Below are positions 1 through 7,680 of a stretch of DNA of 64,000 nt, one piece after another. Made by a program: the position numbers and the translations under genes. Position 1 is the stretch's first letter. Every line of letters starts with the position of its first letter. Origin of the DNA: CAWJLE01 sp963843645 (GTDB lineage: Bacteria; Chloroflexota; Anaerolineae; DAOTYC01); NCBI GenBank assembly GCA_963843645.1, contig CAWJLE010000006.1, positions 194,537 to 258,536 of the forward strand, read 5' to 3'. Under the pieces are notes generated by a model. That model had not been told where the DNA came from and did no database searches. It was given only the letters and a program-made list of their open reading frames with translations.

Positions 1-61
1 TTCGAGCCCAGTCACGGGCTACCAATGTTGTAGCTGAATGCTGATCGCTGACCGCTTTCCG

Positions 62-90
62 TTGCATTCTCGCACATGTGCTGGTATAAT
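62..90 (+). promoter_or_regulatory. sigma70-type promoter of the LysM/lamin-tail gene
   Basis: The sequence shows TTGCAT (62-67), a 17-bp spacer and TATAAT (85-90), with a TG one base before the -10 (extended -10). It lies about 55 bp upstream of the start codon at 144. Confidence 0.7.
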
Positions 91-143
91 TAAGGTATTC
101 ATCGGCTCGGCAATCAATCGGGATGCGCAAAGGGAGGTGCATC

Positions 144-1103
144 ATGAGCACACGGGGGGATTCGTCCTGGCGCTCCATTCCGTTTGATCGGCGCAAGCCA
201 GCCGGCGGCGGAACCATTCGCCTGACGCTCGGCAGCCTTCTGTTGATCCTACTCATCAACGCGCTGATCTCGCTATTCATCAGCCTGGCGGTCTTCTTCG
301 TGCTGGGCGGGCGGAGCACATCGTCCGGCCTGCCCGCGCCGTCGCCCCAGGCCTCGTCCGTCGCACGTGCCGGTGGAGGGCCGGGCACGCCTGCCGCGCA
401 GCCGCCTGCCGTAACAAACCCTGGCGGGTCCGCCAGTGTGGCGAGCGGAGTGAACGCGGGCGCTCCGGAACGGACCGATCTGTACGTCGTCAAGTCAGGC
501 GACAGCCTGTCCGCCATCGCCGGTCGCTACGGCTTGACCATGGCTGAGCTCATGGCGGCCAACGGTCTGCAGAATCCGGATTGGATCGCCGTCGGCCAAA
601 AGTTGACGATTCCGGTTCCAGGCGCGCCCACGCCGACGGCCACAGTGCCGCCGGTGCCGACCCTCACAGAGACGCCCTTGCCGTTCGAGCCACCCACGGT
701 CGTGCCCACTCGCGCGCCGGCTGCGTTCGCCACGTTCGCGCTGACGGAGCCTGCCGCCGCGACGCCTGTGCCGTCGACGCCGGCGGCCGGCGGACCGCCG
801 GTCGCCATCGAGCGCGTGAGCGGGGCAGGCAACGTTGCCGCCGAAGAGATCGTCATCGCCAGCCGCGGCAAGCAGATCAACATGGAGAAATGGACGCTGA
901 GCGACAGCCTGGGAAACACGTTCACTTTCCCGAACGTCATCTTGTGGTCCAGTCAGGCGCCCCTACGAATTCACACGGGCAAGGGCGTCGATACGCCCAC
1001 CGACCTCTTCTGGAATCGCACAGAGTCCGTTTGGAAAGGCCGTGGCGAACTGGCTACTCTTCGGGACGCGAATGGGACAGTGATCGATACCTTCAAGCCC
1101 TGA
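144..1103 (+). CDS. LysM and lamin-tail (LTD) domain surface protein
   Basis: About 319 residues. The ATG at 144 is preferred over the one at 123 because AAAGGGAGG sits just before it. A hydrophobic segment (about residues 24-56) anchors or exports the protein. A Ala/Pro-rich linker follows, then one LysM domain (about 111-154; starts YVVKSGDSLSAIAGRYG, ends VGQKLTIP), a second Pro/Thr-rich linker, and a C-terminal LTD-like beta domain (about 222-318; includes GKQINMEKWTLSD and ends in DANGTVIDTF). LysM binds peptidoglycan or glycan; LTD domains are common on extracellular bacterial proteins. Likely a cell-surface structural protein. Its 3' end overlaps the convergent phosphatase gene by 11 bp. 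Confidence 0.8.
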   Translation: MSTRGDSSWRSIPFDRRKPAGGGTIRLTLGSLLLILLINALISLFISLAVFFVLGGRSTSSGLPAPSPQASSVARAGGGPGTPAAQPPAVTNPGGSASVASGVNAGAPERTDLYVVKSGDSLSAIAGRYGLTMAELMAANGLQNPDWIAVGQKLTIPVPGAPTPTATVPPVPTLTETPLPFEPPTVVPTRAPAAFATFALTEPAAATPVPSTPAAGGPPVAIERVSGAGNVAAEEIVIASRGKQINMEKWTLSDSLGNTFTFPNVILWSSQAPLRIHTGKGVDTPTDLFWNRTESVWKGRGELATLRDANGTVIDTFKP

Positions 1104-1707
1104 GGTGGCACGTGTCGTTCAGCAGGTCGATGTAGAACTGGCCGCGCCTGAAGTGGACGACGTTCACGCACGCCGTATCCTGGATGACGTTCCAATGATG
1201 GGAGTTGTCCAGACCAAGCATGGCACATAGGAGCACGCGAGTGATGACCTGATGAGACACGGCGATGATCGTCTGTCCTTCGTGGCGTGCAATCATCTCG
1301 TGTATACCGGCCATGCCTCGTATCGTCAGGTCATCCAACGTGTCCCCGTGTGGGAAGCGCAGAAGTTGGGGCGTTCGCATCAGGGTCTGGTACATCTCCG
1401 GGAAGCGCTCCGCTACCTCCGCGAAGGTTAACCCCTCCATCTCGCCGTAGTTGATGTTTGCCAGGCTGTCGTGGGGAGTGGGCGTCAACCCGTGAGGCTC
1501 AGCGATGATCTCCGCGGTGCGGAAGGCGCGCTGCAGGTGGCTGCAATAGACGGCGACTGCCGGCTCCTCAGCCAGGCGCTGGGACAGCGCTTTCGCCTCG
1601 GCGATCCCCTTTTCGTTTAATGGAATATCGTGGTGTCCGCGAAAGCGCTGCTCGACGTTCCACTCGGTCTCACCGTGACGCACCAGGACGATTCGAGTTT
1701 TCGGCAT
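1093..1707 (-). CDS. histidine phosphatase family protein (phosphoglycerate mutase-like)
   Basis: About 204 residues. It starts at the ATG at 1707, just downstream of a GGGGGGAG ribosome-binding site. It opens with the RHG signature LVRHGETEWN (catalytic phospho-histidine), followed by RFRGHHDIPLNEKG. The second catalytic histidine is in AVSHQVITRVLL. This is the cofactor-dependent phosphoglycerate mutase / broad-specificity phosphatase / alpha-ribazole phosphatase superfamily. No cobalamin genes are nearby, so the substrate cannot be assigned. It has its own promoter and converges on the LysM gene with an 11-bp 3' overlap. Confidence 0.85.
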   Translation of the reverse strand: MPKTRIVLVRHGETEWNVEQRFRGHHDIPLNEKGIAEAKALSQRLAEEPAVAVYCSHLQRAFRTAEIIAEPHGLTPTPHDSLANINYGEMEGLTFAEVAERFPEMYQTLMRTPQLLRFPHGDTLDDLTIRGMAGIHEMIARHEGQTIIAVSHQVITRVLLCAMLGLDNSHHWNVIQDTACVNVVHFRRGQFYIDLLNDTCHLRA

Positions 1708-1752
1708 GCGTTGGTAATCTCCCCCCTTGACTAAATGGCGATTGCAGCTAAT

Positions 1753-1782
1753 ATTGTACCGTAGAAAAACGAAGGCTGTCAA
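1753..1782 (-). promoter_or_regulatory. sigma70-type promoter of the histidine phosphatase gene
   Basis: On the minus strand, TTGACA (complement of 1777-1782), 18-bp spacer, TACAAT (complement of 1753-1758). The start codon is at 1707. Confidence 0.65.
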
Positions 1783-1785
1783 CAA

Positions 1786-1906
1786 GGGCAGCGATCAGCA
1801 GTATGCGGTCAGCAACGACAACAGCCACAAGTCGCAACTGACAGCCGGCCGCTCAGCGTAGACGCTGAAGGCTGCTTGCGGATTGCTGACAGCTGAGCGC
1901 TAAAGG
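1786..1906. repeat. degenerate GCTGA(T/C)-type intergenic repeat
   Basis: This interval is built from imperfect copies in both orientations of motifs such as GATCAGCAG, GCGGTCAGCAA, CTGACAGCC and GCTGACAGCTGAGCGC. The same family appears at about 36-55 and 5491-5640. No gene is visible. It resembles degenerate simple intergenic repeats rather than a defined mobile element. Confidence 0.5.
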
Positions 1907-1913
1907 AGACGTG

Positions 1914-3236
1914 ATGCCGGAGCTACGAGAGCTGAGTGAGAGACTGGGATCGATCGTGGGCTTGGCCCATTGGGCGTCTGGGGCCGACGGCGACCTGGAG
2001 CGCTATGCCGTGGACGGGTGCACCCCGGCGGCCGTCGTGGCTCCGGCGGACCCATCGCAGACGGCGGCGGTTCTCGTAGAGGCTGCGCGTTCCGGCGCGG
2101 CCGTCATCCCCTGGGGCGGCGGGACGGCGATGGGCCGTGGGCATGCGCCTTCCGGCTACGACGTGGCTCTCTCGCTCGCTCGGCTCGATAGCATCGTCGA
2201 TTTTGACGTGGACAATCTCACGGTGACCGTCCAGGCGGGGCTGAGCCTGAACCGCCTGCAAACGGTGTTGGGTGACGAGCAACTCTTCGTGCCCCTCGAT
2301 CCGCCTCTGCCGAACGTCGCGACGGTCGGCGGCATCGTGGCGGCGAACAGCAACGGGCCTGGGCGGGTGCGCTTCGGCTCCGTCCGGGATCTGGTGCTGG
2401 GCATGCGCGTGGCGCTGACCACCGGTGAGGTCATCCACGCGGGTGGCAAGACAGTGAAGAACGTCGCCGGCTACGATCTGTCCAAGCTGTTCATCGGCTC
2501 GTATGGAACACTCGGCGTAGTTACAGAGGTCACCTTCCGATTGCTGCCCTGCCCCGCCGAGAAGCGTGCCCTGTGGCTCGGCTTTGCCTGTCAAGAAGAC
2601 GCCTTCCGTCTGGCAGGACGGGTGCTCGACTCTGTACTGCTGCCCACTTATATGACGATCCTCAACAGGGGCGCCATCGAGGGCGTCCGGCCCGAGTGCG
2701 GCGACCCGTTCGCACTGGTGATCGGTCTGGATGGCTCGCCGGAGACGGTCGAGCGCCAGGTGCGCGACGTCACGGCGATGGCCGAGGCGCCGGAGCTCCT
2801 TGCCAGCGATGCCCTGACCCTCCTGGAACGTGCTCTCGCGGACTTCGGATACGGCGAAACCGATCGTGGCGACGCCGGTCTGGCCGGCACCGTCAGCCTC
2901 CCCATTTCCGCCCTCGAACCGTGGTGCGCCATGGCCGAGTCCTACGAAGCGGCCGGTTCGTGCCTGGCGCTGGCCGCTCACGTTCCATCCGGCACGGTCC
3001 GGTTCCTCGTGGCGGCAGACGACTCCGCCGCGCTGGTCGATTGCTTTGCGAACGCCGTGGCAGCCGCCGATGATCTTGGCGGCCATGGCGTCCTCGATTG
3101 GGCGGCGCCGGTCGTCAAGTTGCAGGTCCCAGTCTGGGGGACGCCGCGTGCTGAGTGGCGTCTGAGCCAGGCCATCAAACAGAAATTCGACCCGACAGGC
3201 ACTCTCAGTCGCGGCCGGTTCGTGGGGCAGATTTAG
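1914..3236 (+). CDS. FAD-binding oxidoreductase, glycolate oxidase GlcE-like
   Basis: About 440 residues. The ATG at 1914 follows AAAGGAG with a 5-nt gap (a GTG at 1911 is too close). The N-terminal PCMH-type FAD domain shows AVVAPADPSQTAAVL, VIPWGGGTAMGRG and NVATVGGIVAANSNGPGRVR, then GGKTVKNVAGYDLSKLFIGS, which is characteristic of the GlcD/GlcE/lactate dehydrogenase family. The C-terminus ends FDPTGTLSRGRF, like GlcE. GlcE normally works with GlcD and the iron-sulfur subunit GlcF in oxidising glycolate. Neither is in the window, so this may be a lone 2-hydroxyacid oxidase. The ketopantoate reductase-like gene follows 16 bp downstream, probably co-transcribed. Confidence 0.85.
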   Translation: MPELRELSERLGSIVGLAHWASGADGDLERYAVDGCTPAAVVAPADPSQTAAVLVEAARSGAAVIPWGGGTAMGRGHAPSGYDVALSLARLDSIVDFDVDNLTVTVQAGLSLNRLQTVLGDEQLFVPLDPPLPNVATVGGIVAANSNGPGRVRFGSVRDLVLGMRVALTTGEVIHAGGKTVKNVAGYDLSKLFIGSYGTLGVVTEVTFRLLPCPAEKRALWLGFACQEDAFRLAGRVLDSVLLPTYMTILNRGAIEGVRPECGDPFALVIGLDGSPETVERQVRDVTAMAEAPELLASDALTLLERALADFGYGETDRGDAGLAGTVSLPISALEPWCAMAESYEAAGSCLALAAHVPSGTVRFLVAADDSAALVDCFANAVAAADDLGGHGVLDWAAPVVKLQVPVWGTPRAEWRLSQAIKQKFDPTGTLSRGRFVGQI

Positions 3237-3252
3237 CTGAGGTTAACCCACC

Positions 3253-4263
3253 ATGAAATACGTCATCTACGGCGCCGGTGCGGTCGGCAGCCTGGTTGGC
3301 GCCCGCCTGGCGCGCGCCGGCAATGAGGTCGCTCTGTTGGGGCGGCCCGAACACGTCTCGGCTATTCGCGCACAGGGATTGCGCCTCAAAACGACGTCTG
3401 GAACGGAGACGATCAGGCTGTTCGCGGTGCGCGACTTGCGTGATGTCAACTTCGGGCCGGGGGACGTCGTGCTGCTGAGCGTGAAGACCCAGGACACCGG
3501 CCCCGCCTGCGCGGCGTTGACCCGGCGGCGCATCCCCCTCGAGACGCCGGTCTTCTGTCTGCAGAACGGGGTGCGCGGCGAGGAGATCGCGGCCCATACC
3601 TTTGCCAACGTGTATGGAGTCGTTCTCTCGTTGGGGGTTCGTCTGATCGGTCCCGGGGAGATCGTCAACTTCACCGCAACCAATCTGCTGACCATAGGTC
3701 GCTATCCGCGCGGCCTGGATGCCACCGCGGAAGCCCTTGGACAGACCATGGCCGCGGCGGGCTTCAAGGTCAGCCTGTCAGCGGACGTCATGGCAGTGAA
3801 GTGGACCAAGCTGATCATCAACCTGAGCAACAGCGTCTATGCTATCACAGGACTGTCTATCATGGAGCTGCGCAACCTGCCGGAGGCCCGCGCATTCGTA
3901 GCGGACGTGTGGGATGAGGGCTTGCGGGCTCTGGAGGCGGCCGGCATCCACCCCGAGCCGATAACCGGACGGCCGGAGATACGCGAGGAGGTTCGAACCT
4001 TGCGGGGGTCGGCGGCTCCGATCGTCTTGCCCGAGGACGCCGAGCTCAACTACTACCCGTCCACCTGGCAGGACCTCACGCTGCAGCGTGGGGACACCGA
4101 ATCGATGTATCTGAACGGCGAGATCGTCACTTTGGGTGAGCGCTACGGTGTGTCGACGCCGCTCAACCGCCTGCTGTGGGACGTGGTGGAGGACATGGCG
4201 CGAAAGGGCGAGCGTCCGGGCAAGCACACGATCGCCGAGCTGCGCAGCATGTCGAGGCAATAG
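3253..4263 (+). CDS. 2-dehydropantoate 2-reductase family protein
   Basis: About 336 residues, the usual length for PanE/ApbA proteins. The N-terminal Rossmann fold opens with YGAGAVGSLVGARLA (GxGxxG for NADPH). FCLQNGVRGEE lies in the middle. The C-terminal domain carries the catalytic lysine region AVKWTKLIINLSNS. PanE reduces ketopantoate to pantoate for CoA synthesis, but many paralogues act on other 2-oxoacids. The neighbour here is an FAD 2-hydroxyacid oxidase and no other pantothenate gene is present, so the pantothenate role is not proven. Confidence 0.85.
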   Translation: MKYVIYGAGAVGSLVGARLARAGNEVALLGRPEHVSAIRAQGLRLKTTSGTETIRLFAVRDLRDVNFGPGDVVLLSVKTQDTGPACAALTRRRIPLETPVFCLQNGVRGEEIAAHTFANVYGVVLSLGVRLIGPGEIVNFTATNLLTIGRYPRGLDATAEALGQTMAAAGFKVSLSADVMAVKWTKLIINLSNSVYAITGLSIMELRNLPEARAFVADVWDEGLRALEAAGIHPEPITGRPEIREEVRTLRGSAAPIVLPEDAELNYYPSTWQDLTLQRGDTESMYLNGEIVTLGERYGVSTPLNRLLWDVVEDMARKGERPGKHTIAELRSMSRQ

Positions 4264-4420
4264 AGCACTACATCGTTTACGGAGCGGGCAGCCCGAACCT
4301 CCGCTGCTCGCCGGTGCGCAACCATGCCGTCCCGGGTGGGTGCTGATCCGGTCGGTGAGACCCGGATCCGGCCCCGCCGCGCGGAATAGCCGGCCTGTGC
4401 CAACAGCGAAATCATTGCCC

Positions 4421-4448
4421 TTGGCCGGAGGCCCGGCAAATGTACTAT
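4421..4448 (+). promoter_or_regulatory. possible promoter of the M19 dipeptidase gene
   Basis: TTGGCC (4421-4426), 16-bp spacer, TACTAT (4443-4448), 65 bp before the start codon. The matches are only moderate. Confidence 0.4.
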
Positions 4449-4512
4449 CGAGACCTTCACGCTATGCGCATGGTGGCCACCCCATCCTGATCCGTACAGA
4501 AGCGAGGTAATC

Positions 4513-5490
4513 ATGCCATCCGAGTCCCTGCACCGTTCCTCCGTAGTTATCGATTTCCACTGTGATTCGCTCCTCGACGCACGCGACGGCAGGCGCACGC
4601 TGACCGAACGCTCGAATGAGGGCCAAATCGACGTGCCGCGGCTGAGCGAGGGCGGTGTCACTGCGCAGGTGTTTGCTCTCTGGGCGGAGCCGGATCAGCC
4701 GGCGCGCGCCACGCTGCAGGCGATGCGCTCACTCGACGCGTTCTACACTACGGTGGACGAATCCGCGGGAGCTCTACGCCTGGCGGTCACTGCGGCTGAC
4801 GTCGAGCGTGCCAAAGCGGACGGCGTCGTTGCGGGTCTGCTCAGCATCGAGGGGGCCGACGCGCTAAATGGCGAGCTGGCAATGCTGCGCGTGTTTTATC
4901 GCCTGGGAGTCCGCGCTGTGGGGCTGACCTGGAACCACAGAAACCAGGCCGCTGACGGCGTCGCCGAGTCTCGTACCGGCGGTGGGCTGACCGAGTTCGG
5001 CGTGGCCCCGGTGCGCGAAATGAATCGCCTGGGCATGTTGGTGGATATCGCTCACCTCGCGCCGCGTGGCGTGGAGGACGTCCTGGCGATTTCCGCCGCG
5101 CCGATCATCGACTCGCACGCCAACGCGCAAAGCCTGTGCTCCCACCGACGCAACTTGACCGACGCTCAGCTCGAGGCCGTCGCGCGCAGCGGCGGCGTGG
5201 TAGGTGTGGTCTATTACCCAGGCTTTGTCCACGACGATCCGCAGAAAGCCGACCTCGACCGCCTGGTCGACCACATCGATCATATGGTGTCGGTCATTGG
5301 CCCGAACCACGTCGGTTTGGGCAGCGATTTCGATGGATTCATGGGCGAGCCCCCGCCTACGGGGCTGGAGGACGTCAGCCGGCTTCCGGCGCTCACGCAG
5401 AAGCTCCTCGATCGAGGCCACGCGCCCGACGACGTTCGCCGGATCTTGGGCGGGAACTGGCTGAGGGTGCTTCGGCAGGTGGTAGGCTAG
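4513..5490 (+). CDS. membrane dipeptidase (peptidase family M19)
   Basis: About 325 residues, preceded by GAAGCGAGG. It shows the M19 zinc ligands in order: HxD near the N-terminus (VIDFHCDSLLDA), the bridging Glu (LLSIEGADAL), His in DIAHLAPRG and His in IIDSHANAQSLCSHRRN. A downstream Asp lies in GLGSDFDGF. The family hydrolyses dipeptides, including D-amino-acid-containing ones, and some members act on other amides. No signal peptide is visible, so it is probably cytoplasmic. It has its own candidate promoter. Confidence 0.9.
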   Translation: MPSESLHRSSVVIDFHCDSLLDARDGRRTLTERSNEGQIDVPRLSEGGVTAQVFALWAEPDQPARATLQAMRSLDAFYTTVDESAGALRLAVTAADVERAKADGVVAGLLSIEGADALNGELAMLRVFYRLGVRAVGLTWNHRNQAADGVAESRTGGGLTEFGVAPVREMNRLGMLVDIAHLAPRGVEDVLAISAAPIIDSHANAQSLCSHRRNLTDAQLEAVARSGGVVGVVYYPGFVHDDPQKADLDRLVDHIDHMVSVIGPNHVGLGSDFDGFMGEPPPTGLEDVSRLPALTQKLLDRGHAPDDVRRILGGNWLRVLRQVVG

Positions 5491-5884
5491 CAATCAGCGC
5501 CATCTCTGCAATCGGCAGACAGCCAATAGCATTGGCGGATGGCGCATGCGGCCACCAATGGGCGGTCAGCAGTCGACGATCGCTTCTGGTCGTCGTGTTG
5601 GCTGAAGCTGATCGCTGACGGCTGATGGCCATTCGCTCTTCGCCGTTTACCTGCTGACCACCTTGATTAGCTCCGATTTCCTACTAGACAGAAGATTAAT
5701 TTTGTGATAAAATTAGGTAACAAAAAGATAACTGCGTCAGCTGCATGGAGAACCTTCGTCCTGGTTTTCCGGTCAGAGCGACCGCATTAGATTGGTTGGC
5801 TTTCCTGGCGGCTGCAGGATCTGTGGGTGCCGTGGCATTCACGAACCGAGACGCTCAGCTTAATGCTGTTCTTTCTGTCCGGTT
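5491..5884. other. intergenic region with degenerate GCTGA-type repeats and an AT-rich stretch
   Basis: The first 150 bp contain imperfect repeats (GCGGTCAGCAG, GCTGATCGCTGACGGCTGATGG) of the same family as 1786-1906. An AT-rich stretch follows with a possible promoter, TAGACA (5685-5690), 17 bp, TAAAAT (5708-5713). No convincing gene is seen between 5491 and 5955. Confidence 0.45.
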
Positions 5885-5913
5885 TTGTTCTGTGCACAAA
5901 GATATGGTATACT
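5885..5913 (+). promoter_or_regulatory. promoter of the DUF6754 membrane-protein locus
   Basis: TTGTTC (5885-5890), 17-bp spacer, TATACT (5908-5913). Transcription would start near 5920, which rules out start codons further upstream for the first gene. Confidence 0.65.
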
Positions 5914-5955
5914 ATATGTCGAGCGGTAAATATGTGGACCGCGCGGAGGAAGGGT

Positions 5956-6228
5956 GTGACGCCGGACGAGAGAGAAGCGCAGCTGATCGATCAGCTGGCC
6001 GACAAACTGCGGGGTTGGGGACTTGCCGCGCCAGGAGTCGCTTTCCTGGAGGCCAACAAACCTTTCAGCTTCCTGGGCAGCCAGCTGCTCCTGTTCTTTC
6101 AGCCCATGTTGAGCACCTTCATTCGGCCTGCCGTGACCGACGAATACGTTTCTTTGCTGCAGGATCGTGCTAACGTCGAAAAGCTGATCCAGAAGCTGGA
6201 GTCGAGTGGGGAGACCCACGCCAGGTAG
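5956..6228 (+). CDS. small hypothetical protein, first gene of the DUF6754 locus
   Basis: About 90 residues from a GTG at 5956 with GGAGGA 5 nt upstream; an ATG at 5932 in the same frame is an alternative. Starts further upstream (5827) lie before the promoter at 5885-5913. The protein has an acidic/helical N-terminus (TPDEREAQLIDQLADKL), a hydrophobic stretch (FSFLGSQLLLFFQPML) and a charged helical C-terminus. No family is recognised. Its stop codon directly abuts the next gene, so it is probably the first gene of a five- to seven-gene operon. Confidence 0.6.
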   Translation: MTPDEREAQLIDQLADKLRGWGLAAPGVAFLEANKPFSFLGSQLLLFFQPMLSTFIRPAVTDEYVSLLQDRANVEKLIQKLESSGETHAR

Positions 6229-6237
6229 GTGTCGCCG

Positions 6238-7017
6238 ATGGAAGTCATTCGAAATCTCTTGTTGAATACAGGGATCGGACAGAGAGAAGCATTGATGCTG
6301 GTTCTGCTGCTCTTGTTCGTGCCGGCCATCCCTTTCCTATCTGCGCGCATTCGTTCCGGCCTGAAGCCGAATTTGCGTGAGATTCCCGGTTTCGACGCGT
6401 TGAAGGGTTTCATCGAGCAGTCCATGGAAACGGGTCAGCCGGTTCACGTCTCCATCGGTGTCCAGGGTGTTAACTCGGCTGGCACAGCGCAGACGCTTGC
6501 CGGGCTCGCTGCATTGCGCTATCTGGCCGATCAGGCGGCCAAGTATGGTGGGCCGCCGGTCGTGTCTGTCGCCGATCCAACCGCGCTCCTGGCGGCCCAG
6601 GACGAAATGCGGCACGCGTTCAGCGTGGGCGGCGAACCCGGTCGGCTTCGTCTGAACCAGGTCCGCATGATCGCCCCTCAGCCGGTGGCCTACGCGGCCG
6701 GCGTCATGGGCATTCTGTCCCGCGAGGGCATCATGGCTAACGCCATGTTGGGCTCGTTCGGCGACGAGTACTTGCTCATGGGGGAGACGGCCCGGCGCAA
6801 GCGAATAAAGCAGGTCGTCGGCACCGGCAGCCTTGAGACTCTACCGTTCGTCTATGCCTCGGCCGACGAGCCGATCCTGGGCGAGGAGACTTTTGCCGCC
6901 GGCGCCTATCTGACCGGTCAGGCGCCGCACGTCGCGAGCCTGCTGGTCGAGGATTGGATACGCGTCCTGATCGTTTTGGCGATCATCGTCGGTGTCGTCT
7001 TGAAGACGGTGTTGTGA
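6238..7017 (+). CDS. DUF6754-type membrane protein
   Basis: About 259 residues from ATG 6238 (GTG 6229 is an alternative). One hydrophobic segment lies near the N-terminus (MLVLLLLFVPAIPFL) and one at the extreme C-terminus (VLIVLAIIVGVVL), with a soluble domain between. The middle shows GFDALKGFIEQSMETGQPVH, AGTAQTLAGLAALRYLADQA and GSFGDEYLLMGE, which I recognise as the DUF6754 pattern seen in Chloroflexota. Function is unknown. The domain between the two membrane anchors suggests a membrane-tethered enzyme or binding protein that works with the next genes. Confidence 0.7.
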   Translation: MEVIRNLLLNTGIGQREALMLVLLLLFVPAIPFLSARIRSGLKPNLREIPGFDALKGFIEQSMETGQPVHVSIGVQGVNSAGTAQTLAGLAALRYLADQAAKYGGPPVVSVADPTALLAAQDEMRHAFSVGGEPGRLRLNQVRMIAPQPVAYAAGVMGILSREGIMANAMLGSFGDEYLLMGETARRKRIKQVVGTGSLETLPFVYASADEPILGEETFAAGAYLTGQAPHVASLLVEDWIRVLIVLAIIVGVVLKTVL

Positions 7018-7035
7018 CGTCATAAGGAGCCAACT

Positions 7036-7632
7036 GTGAGACGCATACTTCCCGTGGCCGTGGCGATCAGTGTGGGCCTGATTGTTCTGGTGGGACGCTT
7101 CGTACAAAACGTCTACCTGAACGGGCTCAGTCTGTTCTTCCTCGACACGGCTGTCATCGTCGCAGCGTTTGCCGTGCTCTTGGGCTTCGTCAACGTCCTC
7201 AGCAGTCACGCTCGGAAGATCCGTACCCGCAGTGTGGGCTGGCCCTACAGCATCGTACTGATCCTGTTCGCACTGGTGGTGCTGGCAGCGGGCTACGCCG
7301 GGCCAGGAAGTCCCCTGTTGAGCGCCTTATTCAATACCGTTCAATACCCACTGCAGGCGACGATAGCCTCACTGTTGATCTTCTTCGCCGCCGTGGCCTT
7401 GTTCCGTACGGCGCGCGTGCGCGGCTGGGCCACGCTCCTGTTCGCCTTGGCGGTTGTCGTGGTCCTGCTCGGGCAGCTGCCGCTCTCTCAACCGCTGACG
7501 GCAGCGAAGGATTGGATCATGACTGTTCCGGCGTTGGCTGGAACGCGCGGTATCATCCTTGGCGTGGCTCTGGGGACAGTCGTCACCGGGCTGCGTGTGT
7601 TGATGGGCATCGATCGGCCGTACAGTGAGTGA
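7036..7632 (+). CDS. multi-pass membrane protein of unknown function
   Basis: 198 residues, GTG start preceded by AAGGAG. Hydrophobicity by eye suggests five or six transmembrane helices (for example VAVAISVGLIVLVG, AVIVAAFAVLLGFVNVL and LLFALAVVVVLLGQL). A short basic loop, HARKIRTRS, follows the second. No family is recognised. It lies between the DUF6754 gene and the PDWL-repeat gene on the same strand with short gaps, so it is probably co-transcribed and may be a membrane partner in the same complex. Confidence 0.6.
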   Translation: MRRILPVAVAISVGLIVLVGRFVQNVYLNGLSLFFLDTAVIVAAFAVLLGFVNVLSSHARKIRTRSVGWPYSIVLILFALVVLAAGYAGPGSPLLSALFNTVQYPLQATIASLLIFFAAVALFRTARVRGWATLLFALAVVVVLLGQLPLSQPLTAAKDWIMTVPALAGTRGIILGVALGTVVTGLRVLMGIDRPYSE

Positions 7633-7680
7633 GTTTCGACATTCCCGGCGATTGGGTGTGGCGCCGGGCGGGGGCAGTGG

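Noticed and set aside
1923..3086. 387-codon open frame on the minus strand opposite the GlcE-like gene
   Set aside because: It is the antisense shadow of a GC-rich gene, has no ribosome-binding site and no recognisable motif, while the plus strand encodes a clear FAD-binding protein.
5745..6173. Open frame starting upstream of the DUF6754-locus promoter
   Set aside because: It runs through a good promoter at 5885-5913 and overlaps the better gene at 5956 in another frame; no motif is seen.
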